Assembly: GCA_964017125.1 (NCBI GenBank)
Contig: OZ024907.1
Coordinates: forward strand, 23,619,250-23,683,249
Reading direction: 5' to 3'
From: Flabesymbios commensalis
Taxonomy: Eukaryota; Annelida; Polychaeta; Terebellida; Flabelligeridae
DNA length: 64,000 bases
Below, piece by piece: positions 22,691 to 35,313 of the stretch. A program made the position numbers and the translations under genes. The notes under the pieces were generated by a model. It made no database searches. It worked only from the letters and a program-made list of their open reading frames with translations, and was not told the origin of the DNA. Numbering within the stretch: the stretch's first letter is position 1; each line of letters begins with the position of its first letter.

Positions 22691-23108
22691 TATAGGTCAT
22701 ACGCCCAATATCGCGAACCACGTTTTTTGCCATTTAAAAAATATTTGGTGACTAAATTTTATTTTTTTCATTTCCATTTAACTGGCCAAGCTATACGGCG
22801 CCTATTTCTGCCGTTTTTTCGGCAAAAATTACTTTACATCGTCTGATCCTTTCTTTGTCATGTATGATGAAATGTGCAAGTCATTCATCATTAGAGCGGT
22901 GGGCGATATTAAGTGAAATTCGGGAAAATCGGTATACATAACAAACAAAGGATTTCCCAAGTTGAAATCATTTTCTACCAAAAATTATACCTGGAGATCG
23001 CCGGACATGTTAGGGAGTTGAATAAAAGTAAAAAATAATAATTTCAGCCAGTCAATAATTTTTAAATGGCAAAAACCGTGGTTCGCGATATTGGGCGTAC
23101 GACCTATA
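22691..23108. mobile_element. MITE with ~55-bp terminal inverted repeats
   Basis: Left end TATAGGTCATACGCCCAATA and right end TATTGGGCGTACGACCTATA. The inversion continues through CGCGAACCACG and GCCATTTAAAAA with about two mismatches in 55 bp. TA flanks the element. Length 418 bp, no coding capacity. Arm identity is high, so the copy may be young. Confidence 0.88.
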
Positions 23109-23315
23109 GTAGCTTTGATACCAACTTTAAATTGCTCTTCTGGACTTAATAAGATGAGCTATGGCCAATCTAACATCATCTTGCTTATAATAAATATATT
23201 TTCTTACATATCTGTGATTCTTGAGCTGATATGTGACATATTGGACCTGAATTTAGGTAAAATACAACTACAATTCACGGCGATATAGTTTGCATTAACC
23301 TTCGCCAGTGCGACA

Positions 23316-23560
23316 TGAGCGACATCTATGTGAGGAGAATTCGTCCGCTGAAAGCGCATGCTCAGACCCCCTTAAACTTGTTGATCAACACAACAACACG
23401 TGCGTGAAGCACAAGAAAAACAGCAGATACCACATGCGATGACGTCATCTACCACGTGCGATGACGTCATCTCACAAAATCTCGCGTTTCCACCCCACTC
23501 CACCCGAGATCACTTGGTAGCCTCAAGTGTAGTTTCGGATAAATAACATGATTATAAACT
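23316..23560. promoter_or_regulatory. Candidate regulatory region with two CRE sites
   Basis: TGACGTCA palindromes (CREB/ATF consensus) stand at 23440-23447 and 23462-23469 within a 22-bp tandem unit, CACRTGCGATGACGTCATCT. The region is locally CpG-rich and includes TCTCGCG, and it carries the 25-bp word shared with the ZC4H2 promoter. No adjacent first exon was recognised, so this remains a candidate. Confidence 0.35.
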
Positions 23561-23789
23561 TACTTTCCCTTTCTAACAATAAAAAAATCTTCACATATAT
23601 GCATCAAATATGGTAGTGAAGACGTGTACACTGCATGTAAGTCAACGAATTGCGATTTAACCCCGAGCTGGGCACAGTTTATTTCTGTGGCAGGACAGCG
23701 GCTGTACACAATTCAGCGCCGTCGGCCGATCAGCGCTACGGTAACATTTGCCTACTAACGTTACTACCGTTATATTAGGCCTAGTATGC

Positions 23790-24850
23790 ACGCACGAAAA
23801 AGTCAAATAACGTTGCTGTAATATAACCATAACATCCTCGTGTGGACCCCCGGTGTGGATTCACAAACCATGACAAATAACACGAAATATACTGACTTAT
23901 TACACATAGGCCTATGGCTGAATGCCGTCAATGTACATTTCGGAATTTCTATTTCTACACCACTTATTTTATAGTAATATTTAGCAGTAACATTACACAC
24001 TAATTGTTTGTTATTATTTGGATCTAAATCTGATACAAATGAATGTATACCGAGATTAGGCCTACTGCGATTATAAAAGCAAACATTAACCATTTATTGA
24101 CAATATGATTTTTGAAGAATTAACCATGCGTTAGAACCATACGTTATCAATGATTTTAGAAACACGTTCTCCTACCTATGTAATACGCCGACAGTACAAA
24201 GGAACTATGTGCACTTAAACGGCAGGTATGCCTATATTGTCAGGTGAATCGATATGTATAGGATATATAGGATTGCAGGTGGTTATAGGCCTATAGCACA
24301 GTTATAGTACTCGACTAGGGAACGTATTGTTTATTTACTGTGCGTGCGCAATACACGCGCCCATAAAAGTCAACAAACGTGTAGACCTACTAACCGCTGA
24401 TAACACAAAGGTTCGTTTATTAACCCTTTCAGAATCGGTGCAGAATGAGTCTTATGAATGAGTCTTATGATCTGTGTTTTAAAAGTATTTTTTACTTCAA
24501 AAATAGTGACTGAACTTCACAATGTAGGTCATAATCCTAAATAACTTACCAAGTGTAGGCTATAATTATGATAAGATGTAACTATTTTTTAAGTGTGTTG
24601 GTATTTGTTTTATTCTTTTAGCAGAGTGGGGTGCAACCTGTGATATCTGGGTGTGAATTTATTAACCCTTGTGTTGTTAGGCCCTTATATATAGGCTACG
24701 GCTTCAAACACGCTTAAAACGAATAAAAAATAGCCATCAATTGATGGCAGGACCCCCTCAGCCGTAGGCTCTGTCCATCAATATCAAGAAATAATGAGAA
24801 AAAATGACCCCCACTACCACCATGTCAATTTTTTTAAAGGGCTGCGGCAG
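23790..24850. other. No recognised gene
   Basis: AT-rich with scattered TAGGCCTA words and lone MITE ends (TTAACCCTTTCAGAATCGG at 24420). Nothing else could be supported. Confidence 0.45.
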
Positions 24851-24856
24851 CCATTT

Positions 24857-25100
24857 TGTTTTTAATGGACTCATCCCAAGAGCTAATTAGATCATCAGAA
24901 ATACCTAGCCTAGAGAACAACCATACCAAATTTGAAAGCAATCCAACCAACGGTTCATAAGTTATCGTGCCCACAAGCTTTTTAGGCTTTTTTGTTTTTA
25001 ATGGATTCACCCCAAAAGTTAATGAAATCATCACAAATACCTAGAGAACAACCATACCAAATTTGAATGCAATCCAAACAACGGTTAATATATTATCGTG
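24857..25100. repeat. Two-copy tandem repeat, ~125 bp
   Basis: GAGAACAACCATACCAAATTT occurs in part at 24914 and 25045, each followed by GCAATCCAA-CAACGGTT and TTATCGTGCCC. It abuts the LINE fragment that follows. Confidence 0.8.
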
Positions 25101-26090
25101 CCCTTTATAGGTGGCCATATTTATTGTCATTGTTTAAATTGCAAAAACGAGTGGTTAGGATAATTAAATCCCTACCCCACAGAGCTCACACTGAACCTAT
25201 CTTTTTAGATTTAAAATTATTAAACATTTATCAATTATACAAAGACAAGATTTTATTATTTATGTTCGAATATATTCGTGGTTGTCTACCCAAATTGTTT
25301 AATAATTATTATATTCGGAATGTAGATATTCATAGTCATGTAACACGCCAGAAAAATAAACTGCACACACATAAATGTAGGACGTCTTCCGCACAAAAGG
25401 CCATCAGGTAATATGGTGTTATTTTATGGAATGAATTTTCAAGCAAGGTATGTTTTGATGTCAGTTTTAAATGTTATTAAAGAACGTTAAAAACCTTTCT
25501 TTTGAATCGAGTATAATTTTTTGTTACAAATTATATCCTCTGAAGTATTATACATTATTTGATAGTATTATGCACTTCTGCACTTAGTTATTTTTTACAA
25601 ATTTGAGAATGTAACTTTTTGAGGGCGCATACGCCAGTGGGCGTTTTGTCCTCTTTGTCATTAGATGCGATATATTTTATTTGTTATTTTATCTGTATGA
25701 TATTGTTTTGTTTTCATATTGTGTTTCTAATGACAATAAATAAATGAAATGAATCGGGCTTTAGGCCACCTTTGTGCACATATAGGCTAAACTGGGCCAG
25801 GAGAACCTCCTGAGGATGGTGAGATGATTGAGATGACACTGTCCTCCAGACACAGGATTCGAAATTCGAGCCCTGGCGGTCTGAGGCCGAGCACGCTACC
25901 TCTCGGTCACGGAGGCTCCCCACAATACTGACTTTCACACGTGGATGGGGAAGAAACATTTTTTGTTTCTTTGAAAACGCCGAGACCGGGAACCGAACCC
26001 CGAACTCTGGCGTGAAAGGCAGCGGTGCTAACCACTACCCTAGGGCCCCCGCCCTAATGACAATAAATACCTCTTGAATTGAATTGTAAA
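25100..26090 (+). mobile_element. LINE 3' end, interrupted by a SINE
   Basis: Encodes the C-terminal region after the reverse transcriptase: LFKLQKRVVRIIKSLPHRAH, then LDLKLLNIYQLYKDKILLFM and LPKLFNNYYI. The 3' UTR runs to TGACAATAAATACCTCTTGA at about 26060-26085, with a TTGAA repeat tail. A SINE splits the 3' UTR at 25742-26053. The palm and the first ORF are absent, so it is a 5'-truncated dead copy of a CR1/Jockey-group element. Confidence 0.85.
25742..26053 (-). mobile_element. Two-headed tRNA-derived SINE, copy 2
   Basis: Same SINE as at 11074-11388, reversed, 312 bp. Perfect 15-bp target duplications CTAATGACAATAAAT lie at 25727-25741 and 26054-26068. It inserted into the tail of the LINE. 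Confidence 0.95.
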
Positions 26091-28180
26091 TTAAATCTCA
26101 TCAGGTTTCGTGCTTGGATACATAACTGATGTATATGCATCTATATATTATAGGCCTATATAATTTTAACCCGGTCAGATGCAGTAAATACAAAGGTAGT
26201 GGGCTCATGCAACATCTACATCAAGTTGATTTTAGCCTTCAAGGTTATTCAAGGTCAACTTAAGGAAAACCAGCTGGGTGGTATTTGAGGGCAACACCTC
26301 ATTTTAAATATTTATTATTATAATGAGGTCCGTTGTATGTCGATTTTCAATATAGTATGATCATATATCCGGCCAAATCTTGCTACAGTTTATCACTTTG
26401 GTGGCCATTTCGGATGCATGTCTTACTAAGCTCTCACTTCGTAAATAAAAACATTACAAATTACTTTATTGATCGTAAAAACCTAGATGTAGATATCAAA
26501 ACAAGGCTAATATGTAACGCAGGATTGAAGACAAAGCCAAATCGCCATGATCACGGGCCACATTGGATGTAAGCTTATATCTTAGCCTAAACTGTGATAA
26601 ATTACTTATCCGATTACACCTGACTATATTTTTCTATAAAACATTACAAGTGACTTTCTTGACTCTAGAAACATGTGCAGTAGGACTGACTGTTTTTTGA
26701 GGCAATTTTAGATGTATTTCTTATTAAGCTATGCTACGTTACTTATCTAATTATATTTTTTCAACTAGAGCATTAAAGATGAATGTATTGACCCATCACG
26801 TGGGTGTTGACACAAAGATCGAATGCTATGTGCGATAGAATTGAATATATAGTACTATTTCGATAGCCGCGACCATCTTGGCGGCCATCTTGAATTTTGA
26901 ACAGGTTCCGATGACTCAATGACTTGTCTCCTTATCTTATATGAAGCAGCATATCATTTTTGACATATCTGCCAAGTTTCAGAATTGTAGAATAAATTGA
27001 ACGATTCTGCTGAAATTTAACAGCTAACAGCTCCACTAATACAGCTATTCGGCGATTTAATTAGTGACTACTCAGCATGAAATGATGTTGACTGCACTTT
27101 CCGTCTTTATTTGGATTGGCGATCTTACGTTACATATATATATAGGCTATTAGAATTTGCTATATAAGTACTATGTTGCTCTATAATTACTAAGTAATAC
27201 ATTTTGACCAATGGGCTTTCTGAACAATGAGTCTTTGCACTCAAACAGTGACACCGACCAGACGCTGTGATAAATACGAGTTAAACAAAAAACGAGCCCC
27301 TGTTTATGTTTAACTAGAGAAGGATGTTCTGTTAAACATGTGAATCACCAGCAGGCAGCAGTGCTTGCATGCGTGTCTGTCAAGTGATATCATTCTGTTA
27401 CTGTTTATTCACCAGGTGGCGCTTCGGGCGTTTATCTGTTTATCGGCCTATGACGTCGTTCACGATGGAGCAGCTGATGAACAGTATAGGAAAAGAAACA
27501 GATTTCATTCCGTGAGACCAATCCGGTGCTGGGTGAAATATTGTTTGTGGGTCATCCCGCAGTATGTACAGTGGCTCCAGCGACATTTCCATGACAATCC
27601 ACCCACTTCCTTTAATACCCTGTATTATTATGGGATATAAAAATTGCCGTCACAAGTCACATTAATTTGAGGGTAGCCGCCAGCCCCCCCCCCCCCCCCG
27701 CCTTTCACCACCTTTATTCTCCAACACCTATAAAATATATTGTGAGTGTACATAATTCCCAAATGACATCGTAAGTGTACATTATTTTCAAAACGTCATA
27801 GACGGTCGTCATTGTCATTATTCTCCAACTCCAATAAATGGTATTTATTATGGTTTTCTTTATGAGATAATTACAAGACATAAAGCGGATGTTTTCTTCA
27901 TAAAAATGTGTATTTTTAGTTCCAAGCATGCTATATGCAGTGGTAGATTTAACCGCTGGCCGGTGACCAGTGAAAATGAAAATATAAGAGGGCCAGTCAG
28001 TTTACAGTGGTTTAACTTGTGACTGGTTCGTCAGGTCAGCTGATATTTCTCAAGTCCGGAGAAAGAAGTTCGAATAACTGATAATAATAAGCTACTGCAG
28101 CTACTTAAACTGGTAAATGGTGCCACATTTTTTTTTCATTTTTGCCACAAGTAGGCTTTTAAAATGAAATTCGGGATCTG
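26090..28180. other. No recognised gene; poly-C run near 27685
   Basis: A 91-codon open frame at 27365-27640 has no familiar motif. A run of about 18 C lies at 27685-27702. No terminal repeats were found. Confidence 0.45.
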
Positions 28181-28564
28181 CTCTATACCTTTTCCTGACA
28201 CATTCAGGTGCTTCTTAACGGCCTGAATCAACAATTTAGTAATGATGTTTCTGACGCAATGAAAAACTTTTACAATAATAACCTAAATACCGACATTAAT
28301 GATATAGTATCTCAATGGACATTCTCATTGAAACATGTAATTGACAGTCACTATCCACGTATAAAGATACGAATCAAAAGAGAAAAAACCCTGTTTGGAT
28401 AACAGGTGATTTAAATGACTTAATGCATATGAGAGATTTGGCCGAACGCAGAGGCCGATATAATAATTACAAATATTTTAGAAACCGTGCTACAACTATA
28501 TGCTGAGGGAAAATAAATCAAAATATATCAAGGAACGTGTAGAATCATGCAAAGATGAGCCACC

Positions 28565-29007
28565 TAAAGGGACTGGTCCAGGATAAAATCATCAAAAAAT
28601 CGGTGATTTTATTTTGTCTTCTTAATATGACCATATCATGTAAACATGTCCATAGCCTAGAACTGCAAAAGTTGTTAAATTTTTCTGTAGCGCATTCACC
28701 AGTTAGGCTAGATATGGGTAAAACCAAAAATTGGGGTAATTTTACATAAAATTAGTGTCCCCAGGACTTAAAAGGTCCGCATTTTGATTTAAATATAATA
28801 ATATTAAAAATAAATGGTGCAACTTCACGTTTAGGCATTACTACTTAATAATGTTTAGATTATTTGTAAAAATATATATATATATTTGGTTTTATAAGAG
28901 CTCTATGTCATGGAAACGTGGAAAATGGCATATGATAGGCTGTTTACATCATAAGGTAAAATAAAATCACCGATTTTTTTGTGATTTTAGCCTGGGCCAG
29001 TCACTTA
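28565..29007. mobile_element. MITE with AAAGGGACTGG ends, in the LINE
   Basis: AAAGGGACTGGTCCAGGATA faces TTTAGCCTGGGCCAGTCACT. Next to these ends, ATCGGTGATTTTATT and AATAAAATCACCGAT extend the inversion to about 45 bp. A half copy is at 16413-16573. Confidence 0.85.
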
Positions 29008-29017
29008 AATTAGTTTC

Positions 29018-31043
29018 CTTGTTTTAGTCTTAGGGCTGATTCTGAAAACTTAAGATTTTGTTTCACCCCTAGAAGGACATAGGTTTTATGGTATATTTTG
29101 TTTCTTTGGTCACCAGATTTCATATTAAAATCATTAGGCCTACCCCTTTCAAAATGTGTCCGACCCTTTCAGGACCATTTTCTGCAGTCGCTCATAGTGT
29201 TCTGGTGAAAATGAGAACATTACCATATGTACACTTGTAGCTGACAAAAAACATTTCAACTGTTGCAAATTTCACCTGATACGTATTTGACTTTCGGACA
29301 TATTCTTAGAGGAGTAATGTTTTGAAACTAGTCACATACATACCAAATAAAGATAAATCAGAGTGTCAATGACACAGAAGCTCATCCTTAATTAGGACAA
29401 TCTGTGAGGCAATTCTAAGCACAAGCACGAGCTCTTTCAAATAAACTAAAAAAAATGAAATTGGAAAAGAATTGAGGAAGGAGAAGCATTTCTTGTGAAT
29501 TGTGGACAGTCAGTGCCCTAATTAGGTCTTAATTAAGTCATAAGTTAATTTATAATTAAAATTTCTGAAATCCTTGAGGACCTTTATTGCACAGCCACGA
29601 GCTCTTTCAAACAAACCAAACAACATTGAAATCGGATAAGAATTGAGGGAGGAGAAGCATTTCTTGTGAATTGTGGCCAAATTAAGTTTTAATTGGGTCA
29701 TAAGTTGATTAAAATTGCTGAAATCCGCGAGGGATTTTTATGCACAGGCGCTAGCTCTTTCTAACAAACCAAACAAAATTAAAATTGGATAAGAATTCAG
29801 AGAGAAGCATTTATTCTGAATTGTGGACGGAGTGTTCTAATTAGGTCATAATTAGGTCATATATTAATTAATAATTAAAAATTCTGAAATTTGTGAGGAG
29901 GTGTTATGCACATGCACGAGCTCTTTCAAACAAAGCAAACAAAATTGAAATCACATAAGAATTGAGGGAAGAGAAGCATTTCTTGTGACTTGTGGCCAGA
30001 GTGTCCTAATTAGGTCTTAATTAGGTCATAAGTTTATTATTAATTAAAATTTCTAAAATCCGTGAGGAAATTTTATGCATAGGCACGAGCTCTTATAAAC
30101 AAACCAAACAAAATTAAAATCGGATAAGAATTGAGGGAGGAGAAGCATTTCTTGTGAATTGTGGCCAAAGTGTCCTAATTTTGTCTTAATTGGGTCATAA
30201 GTCAATTAATAAATGAAGTTTCTGAAATCCGTGAGAATGTGTAGCCTAATGCAGAGGTAGGCCTACGAGCTCTTTCAAACAAACCAAACAAAATTGAAAT
30301 CGGATAAGAACTGAGGGAGGTGAAGCATTTCTTGTGAATTGTGGCCAAATTAAGTTTTAATTGGGTCATAAGTTAATTAAAATTGCTGAAATCCGCGAGG
30401 GATTTTTATGCACAGGCACTAGCTCTTTCTAACAAACCAAACAAAATTGAAATTGGATAATAATTCAGAGAGAAGCATTTATTCTGAATTGTGGACGGAG
30501 TGTTCTAATTAGGTCATAATTAGGTCATATATTAATTAATAATTAAAAATTCTGAAATTTGTGAGGAGGTGTTATGCACATGCACGAGCTCTTTCAAACA
30601 AAGCAAACAAAATTGAAATCACATAAGAATTGAGGGAAGAGAAGCATTTCTTGTGACTTGTGGCCAGAGTGTCCTAATTAGGTCTTAATTAGGTCATAAG
30701 TTTATTATTAATTAAAATTTCTAAAATCCGCGAGGAAATTTTATGCATAGGCACGAGCTCTTTCAAACAAACCAAACAAAATTAAAATCGGATAAGAATT
30801 GAGGACCTTTATTGCACAGCCACGAGCTCTTTCAAACAAACCAAACAACATTGAAATCGGATAAGAATTGAGGGAGGAGAAGCATTTCTTGTGAATTGTG
30901 GACAGACAGAGACGACAAACTAACACGATGACATAAGCTCATCTTAGGGCTAAAGGCCGGATGAGCAAAAAAGTGGCAAATCTATGTTCTTTGAGAAGGT
31001 GAAACAAACTCTGGATTTAGAATAGTTCTCAGAATCAGCCCCA
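29018..31043. mobile_element. Inverted-repeat element enclosing a satellite-like array
   Basis: Left flank GGGCTGATTCTGAAAACTTA with TTTGTTTCACCCCTAGAA; right flank, inverted, AATAGTTCTCAGAATCAGCC with TGAGAAGGTGAAACAAA. The ~80-bp ends enclose the tandem array at 29380-30915. It lies within the split LINE. Confidence 0.65.
29380..30915. repeat. ~170-bp tandem repeat with higher-order duplication
   Basis: About eight units carry CACGAGCTCTTTCAAACAAA, GGATAAGAATTGAGGGAGGA, GAAGCATTTCTTGTGAATTG and ATTAGGTCATAAGTTAATTA. The block 29676-30100 is repeated almost exactly at 30336-30770, an offset of about 660 bp or roughly four units. The short minus-strand open frame over it is a repeat artefact. 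Confidence 0.9.
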
Positions 31044-32438
31044 GGACTATTTAATGAATTAGGCATAAAAAAAACACCAGATAGGATTGTCCATGGCAAC
31101 AAAGAAGTCACAGACTTCAAAATAATTGCAGAACTTTTCAACAACCATTTCTCTTCAGCTTCTATTATGCAGAAATATGTCACTGACAGTGATTTCAAAC
31201 AATATCCGTTTATTCCAACAAATTAACACATAGGCCTACTTAAAAATTCCTCAAATCAGTCGTGAATTTGTCATGAAATATCTAAACATTATGCCAGTTA
31301 ATAAAAGTACAAGATTGGATGACATTCAAGCTCTCTTTCTTAAAGTGTTCCATTATCAGATTATATAGTGGAAATAACTTAAGCATACAATCAGGTGTTT
31401 TCCCAGATATGTGGTAACATGCCGAATTATTCCACTCGACAAGAAGAAAGTCCGAAGATGATGTGAATAATTACAGACCCAATTTCTATCCTTCCGATTG
31501 CTTCCAAAATATTAGAAAAACATGTTTCTGCTCATTTGTACGGATAATCCGGATTTAGAGCTAATCACTCATGCAAAAGTGCACTAACTTTGATGACTGA
31601 AGAATGGCTTTCTGCATTATACACCGAGAACCAAGTGGGCCTACTTTAGTAGATCTTTGCAAAGCATTCGATTTGGTAAATCATGATGTCCTTTTGGAAA
31701 AAAAGTTGTGTAAATGCAGTGAAAAAACGCAGCATTAGTTTTTATCAAATCTCAGCGACAGGAAACGATCTGAAAAAATTAAAAATACAATAGCTGAGCC
31801 AACGCCAGTAATCTGTGGTGTGCCACAGGGCTCCATTCTTGGCCCTTTACTGTTTCTTATCTTCATTAATGATATTTCTCTAGAAGAGCACTTGAGCGAT
31901 ATTTGTTTATTTGCAGATGGTGTGGTCATATGTAAATATGGACGAAACAAAAACGAAATTAAAAATAAATTACAACCTTGTGGCAACAGTATACATAGGC
32001 CTACATGGTGTCGCCAAAATAAAATGGTTCTTAGTATATAACAATTGGTGTTTATTCAACTAAAAAGACATGGCAGCCAAAAGGCTGAGGAATTGTCATT
32101 TTACATAAAAAAAATATAATATAGACATGATGATATATTAAAATTGAATAAGTTAGATAAGTTAAGTAATTAAAAAGTCATTTTCTGGAAACACATGATC
32201 TGCAGGCACAATGACTGGGTTAAAATAATATATACATTAAGCATTATTTAATAATTAAATAAAAAACATAATCGGACTAGAGCTGAAACGACCAGACTTG
32301 GTGGGCATAGTGGACAAATTGTTGTTGTTACGTAGGTTGTGATGATGACACTTGCCCCTGCGAGGTGGTAACCAGTGGTTGAACTCGGTGCTTCTGGCAA
32401 GACCACTGGCAAAGTTTAAACACAGTTATGTGCGTCGC

Positions 32439-33155
32439 TCAGACAGGGTTGGTAGACCTGATATAATTATGTCTGGCTTCGCTGTAACTGGAGTCAGGCA
32501 ATAGGACTGTGAGGACCTGCCTCTGTACCTGCTCCAGGACATCAGACTGCTGGATGGTGAGTCCTGGGTGCCAAACCGGGGCAGCATACTCCAGCAAAGG
32601 CCGCACAAAATTACAGTAACACCTCACAATATCGTCGAACTGAACACCAGAGCGCTTAAGGATAGTGATGAAATACTTGCGCGTGCACGCTTTGGCCACC
32701 ATACTGTCTATCTGTTGGTCCCACTTCAAATTATGCTGTATCACTACACCAAGAAGTTCAATGGCTGTCACATAGGGTATGATCTCTGTGTTTCTCGCAG
32801 TAATGTTGGTGAAGTCTTGTGTGTTGCTGCGAGCAGTGACATGCATCGTGCTGCATTTGGCGCTATTGATGAGCATGTGGTCGTTGTTAGCAGTGTCACA
32901 TATTAATGATATTTCACTCATTGCCTGTTGTAGCCGGATTGTTATTGGCTGTGGGCTTCGACGGGATGCAACAGTAATGTCGTCCACGCATATCCAGCGA
33001 TTAGGTTGCAGTTCAGCTACGGTGTTAACCATGGCCAAAAATACAACTGGGCCAACCTTAGTACCCTGATGTACACGTGACGTCATACCAGTCTGACGTG
33101 GCCCCGTTGACTCTTGACACGTTGTTTCCGGCCAGACAGGAAGCTGCCGATCCAT
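32439..33155 (-). mobile_element. Antisense LINE reverse-transcriptase fragment
   Basis: A single 238-codon open frame. It reads GTKVGPVVFLAMVNTVAELQ (palm block), then WICVDDITVASRRS (catalytic VDD), LINSAKCSTMHVTARS, LLGVVIQHNLKWDQQIDSMV and VRPLLEYAAPVW (thumb). This block order is that of non-LTR reverse transcriptases of the CR1/Jockey group. The first half of the reverse transcriptase and the endonuclease are missing. It sits head-to-head inside another LINE, so it probably arrived as a truncated insertion. Its long open frame suggests a fairly recent copy. Confidence 0.88.
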
Positions 33156-35313
33156 GTTATCGAAAAGACAAACACCTTACTTATATTCAGTAGGCCTACA
33201 CATGAACACAATTCACAAGTCACCTGCATCCCAACTAGTTCAGTAATGATTGACCAAATAAATTGGAAGAGGTAGAAAATGCTAAATTGTTGGGCTTTTT
33301 TCTTGATAGTAGGGGCCTACACTTTCGTGGAAAAAACAAGTTGCTCATTAAAAAAAATATATATATCTCAATATATATTTAAACTTTCACTTCTCCGTAG
33401 AATAAGCAAATATCTCCTATTTAAAACTCGAATTTTATTTTTCAATCATTAGAATATCATAGAATATTGCTGTATAGTTTGGGGAACTGGGTACAGACAA
33501 AATGAAAATATCATAACGAAATTGCAAAAGAAAGCAGCCCGACTAATTTTAGATGCTGATCCATTATCACCATGTAAAATAAATGTTTAAAAAGTTAAAT
33601 TGGCTCACATTTAAAAAAAATATTCAAGTATTTAAACAAGCTTGTGTGATTTATAAAAATAAAACAGACCAAACACCTTTTTATATTGAAGATTTGATTA
33701 CAAATGTAGCAGATTGTGTGAGTTATAGCCTCAGATCATTAGCTTAAAATAAATTGTACCTTCCAAGAGCACATTTTAAATTCTTGTCATACCTAGGTGT
33801 TAGTATATGTAACTCAATTCCCAATGATATTAGACATGCAGAATCTTTGTCCCAATTTAAAGTAGGGTACCATAAGTTATTCTTAGAGCATTACAAAATA
33901 GTTAGTTCTATATTTCATGTTATGTTGCATTCTGCAATGTTGTGCATTTCATGTACCAAATGCCTAAACGGTCAATGGAAATTGTATTGTTGCGTAATTA
34001 ATGTCGTGTATTTATATAATATTGTGTCGTATGTCATTACATTTCCAACCCATTGTGATTTCATTTTAAACTTCACCAGAATATTATTTTATTACTGTTT
34101 CTTTTAGTATGTAGCTATGTGTACTTTTTTATGTATATATAAAATATATTTTTTATGTATATCGCTCAAAATTCCTTAAACTGTACATTTGGTGTCGCCG
34201 GCATATATAGGCTGATATAAAGCAAATTGCGTCCTAGTACTGGTACATTCCCATTCCTGACTGAAATACTTTTCCAATGATACCAAGTTTGTAGTTTTTA
34301 AACTACAGCCACATAGGTAAACCAAAATTGATCAAAATGTTAAATCCGTTATGTCGTTTGTGGACTTCTAGCTATTTCACGCACTGAGAGCAGAGAAGAA
34401 AGGAAAGAACCGCCCTTCTTTGGTGGATTACAAACATCCTCGTATGCAAAAGCTCACAAAAAATATGTTTAATTCAGTAACTAAGTAAGTTCCTAATAAA
34501 TTATTGCACATTGTTTATGATATCACAGGTGTCGCCGTTATGCTGTTGAATCCGTTATGTATTATTTGTTTGATAAAAACGTCGGTTTAATTCGACAATT
34601 AATTCACCCTGTGTTAATCATTTCACACATATAGTAGACTATTAATGGAAAATAAATCAAAATCCCATACGAATTGAAGTATAACTTAATATTACTCGTT
34701 ATATGGTTGCAATGTTCATTTTAACATTAGGGAATGTTGAATCCGTTATGTCGATTTGGCAGCCATGAGACATTCTTAAGATATTGTTTACACTTTTCCT
34801 CTCTTGTGACCAATGGTATGTGTATATATTACTAACCACAACACACCGAGTTTGATAATTTAGAGTCACACGAGACCTTAATGGGTATTGTAAGTTGTTC
34901 CAGTTAAATCCGTTATGATAAATCTGTTATGCGCCATGACCTTTATTTGCATATTACCATATAATGTCTGATCAGTTTTTCATATAGTTAGTACGTGGGG
35001 TACATCACGTGGGGTAATCTGAAGTACGCTGTTGCCTCGAATTATGGAATAATCAGAACAGGTAAAGTGCCAAGCTTAATCACTGTTTTTATGCATCGAT
35101 TGCTTTGGTGAAAATAAAGAATTATATACAAAAATTCAACGTATGATCTCTTGTCAGCACATGTAACGATAATGTAGGAAAAACTTAATGTTGTGTGATA
35201 CATAATTAGAGCTCTAATTCTTGAACACAATCCAGCATAACGGATTTAACATTTTTAATAACGGATTCAACAAACAATGCAATGTCTTAGTACGTGCTAA
35301 AACATACGAATAT

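Larger units (their letters stand above)
28190..34120 (+). mobile_element. CR1/Jockey-like LINE split by nested insertions
   Basis: Pieces in one order and strand: 28200-28556, the linker before the reverse transcriptase (IVSQWTFSLKHVIDSHYPRI; SKYIKERVESCKDE); 31045-32036, the palm (FNELGIKKTPDRIVHGNKEV; PQGSILGPLLFLIFINDI; FADG in place of FADD); 33235-34110, thumb and C-terminus (GTGYRQNENIITKLQKKAAR; SICNSIPNDIRHAESLSQFK). The gaps hold a MITE plus a tandem-repeat element (28.56-31.04 kb) and an antisense LINE fragment (32.04-33.2 kb). Each gap resumes at the expected point of the protein, which is why they are read as insertions. Several frame breaks; not functional. Confidence 0.75.

Noticed and set aside
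27365-27640. 91-codon plus-strand frame as a gene
   Set aside because: No motif, no splice context and no similarity that could be named.
29380-30915. CRISPR-like array
   Set aside because: Units of ~170 bp vary along their whole length without short constant repeats and unique spacers, and the DNA is eukaryotic.
32568-33069. Plus-strand frames over 32.6-33.1 kb
   Set aside because: They are shadows of the antisense LINE reverse transcriptase read on the minus strand.
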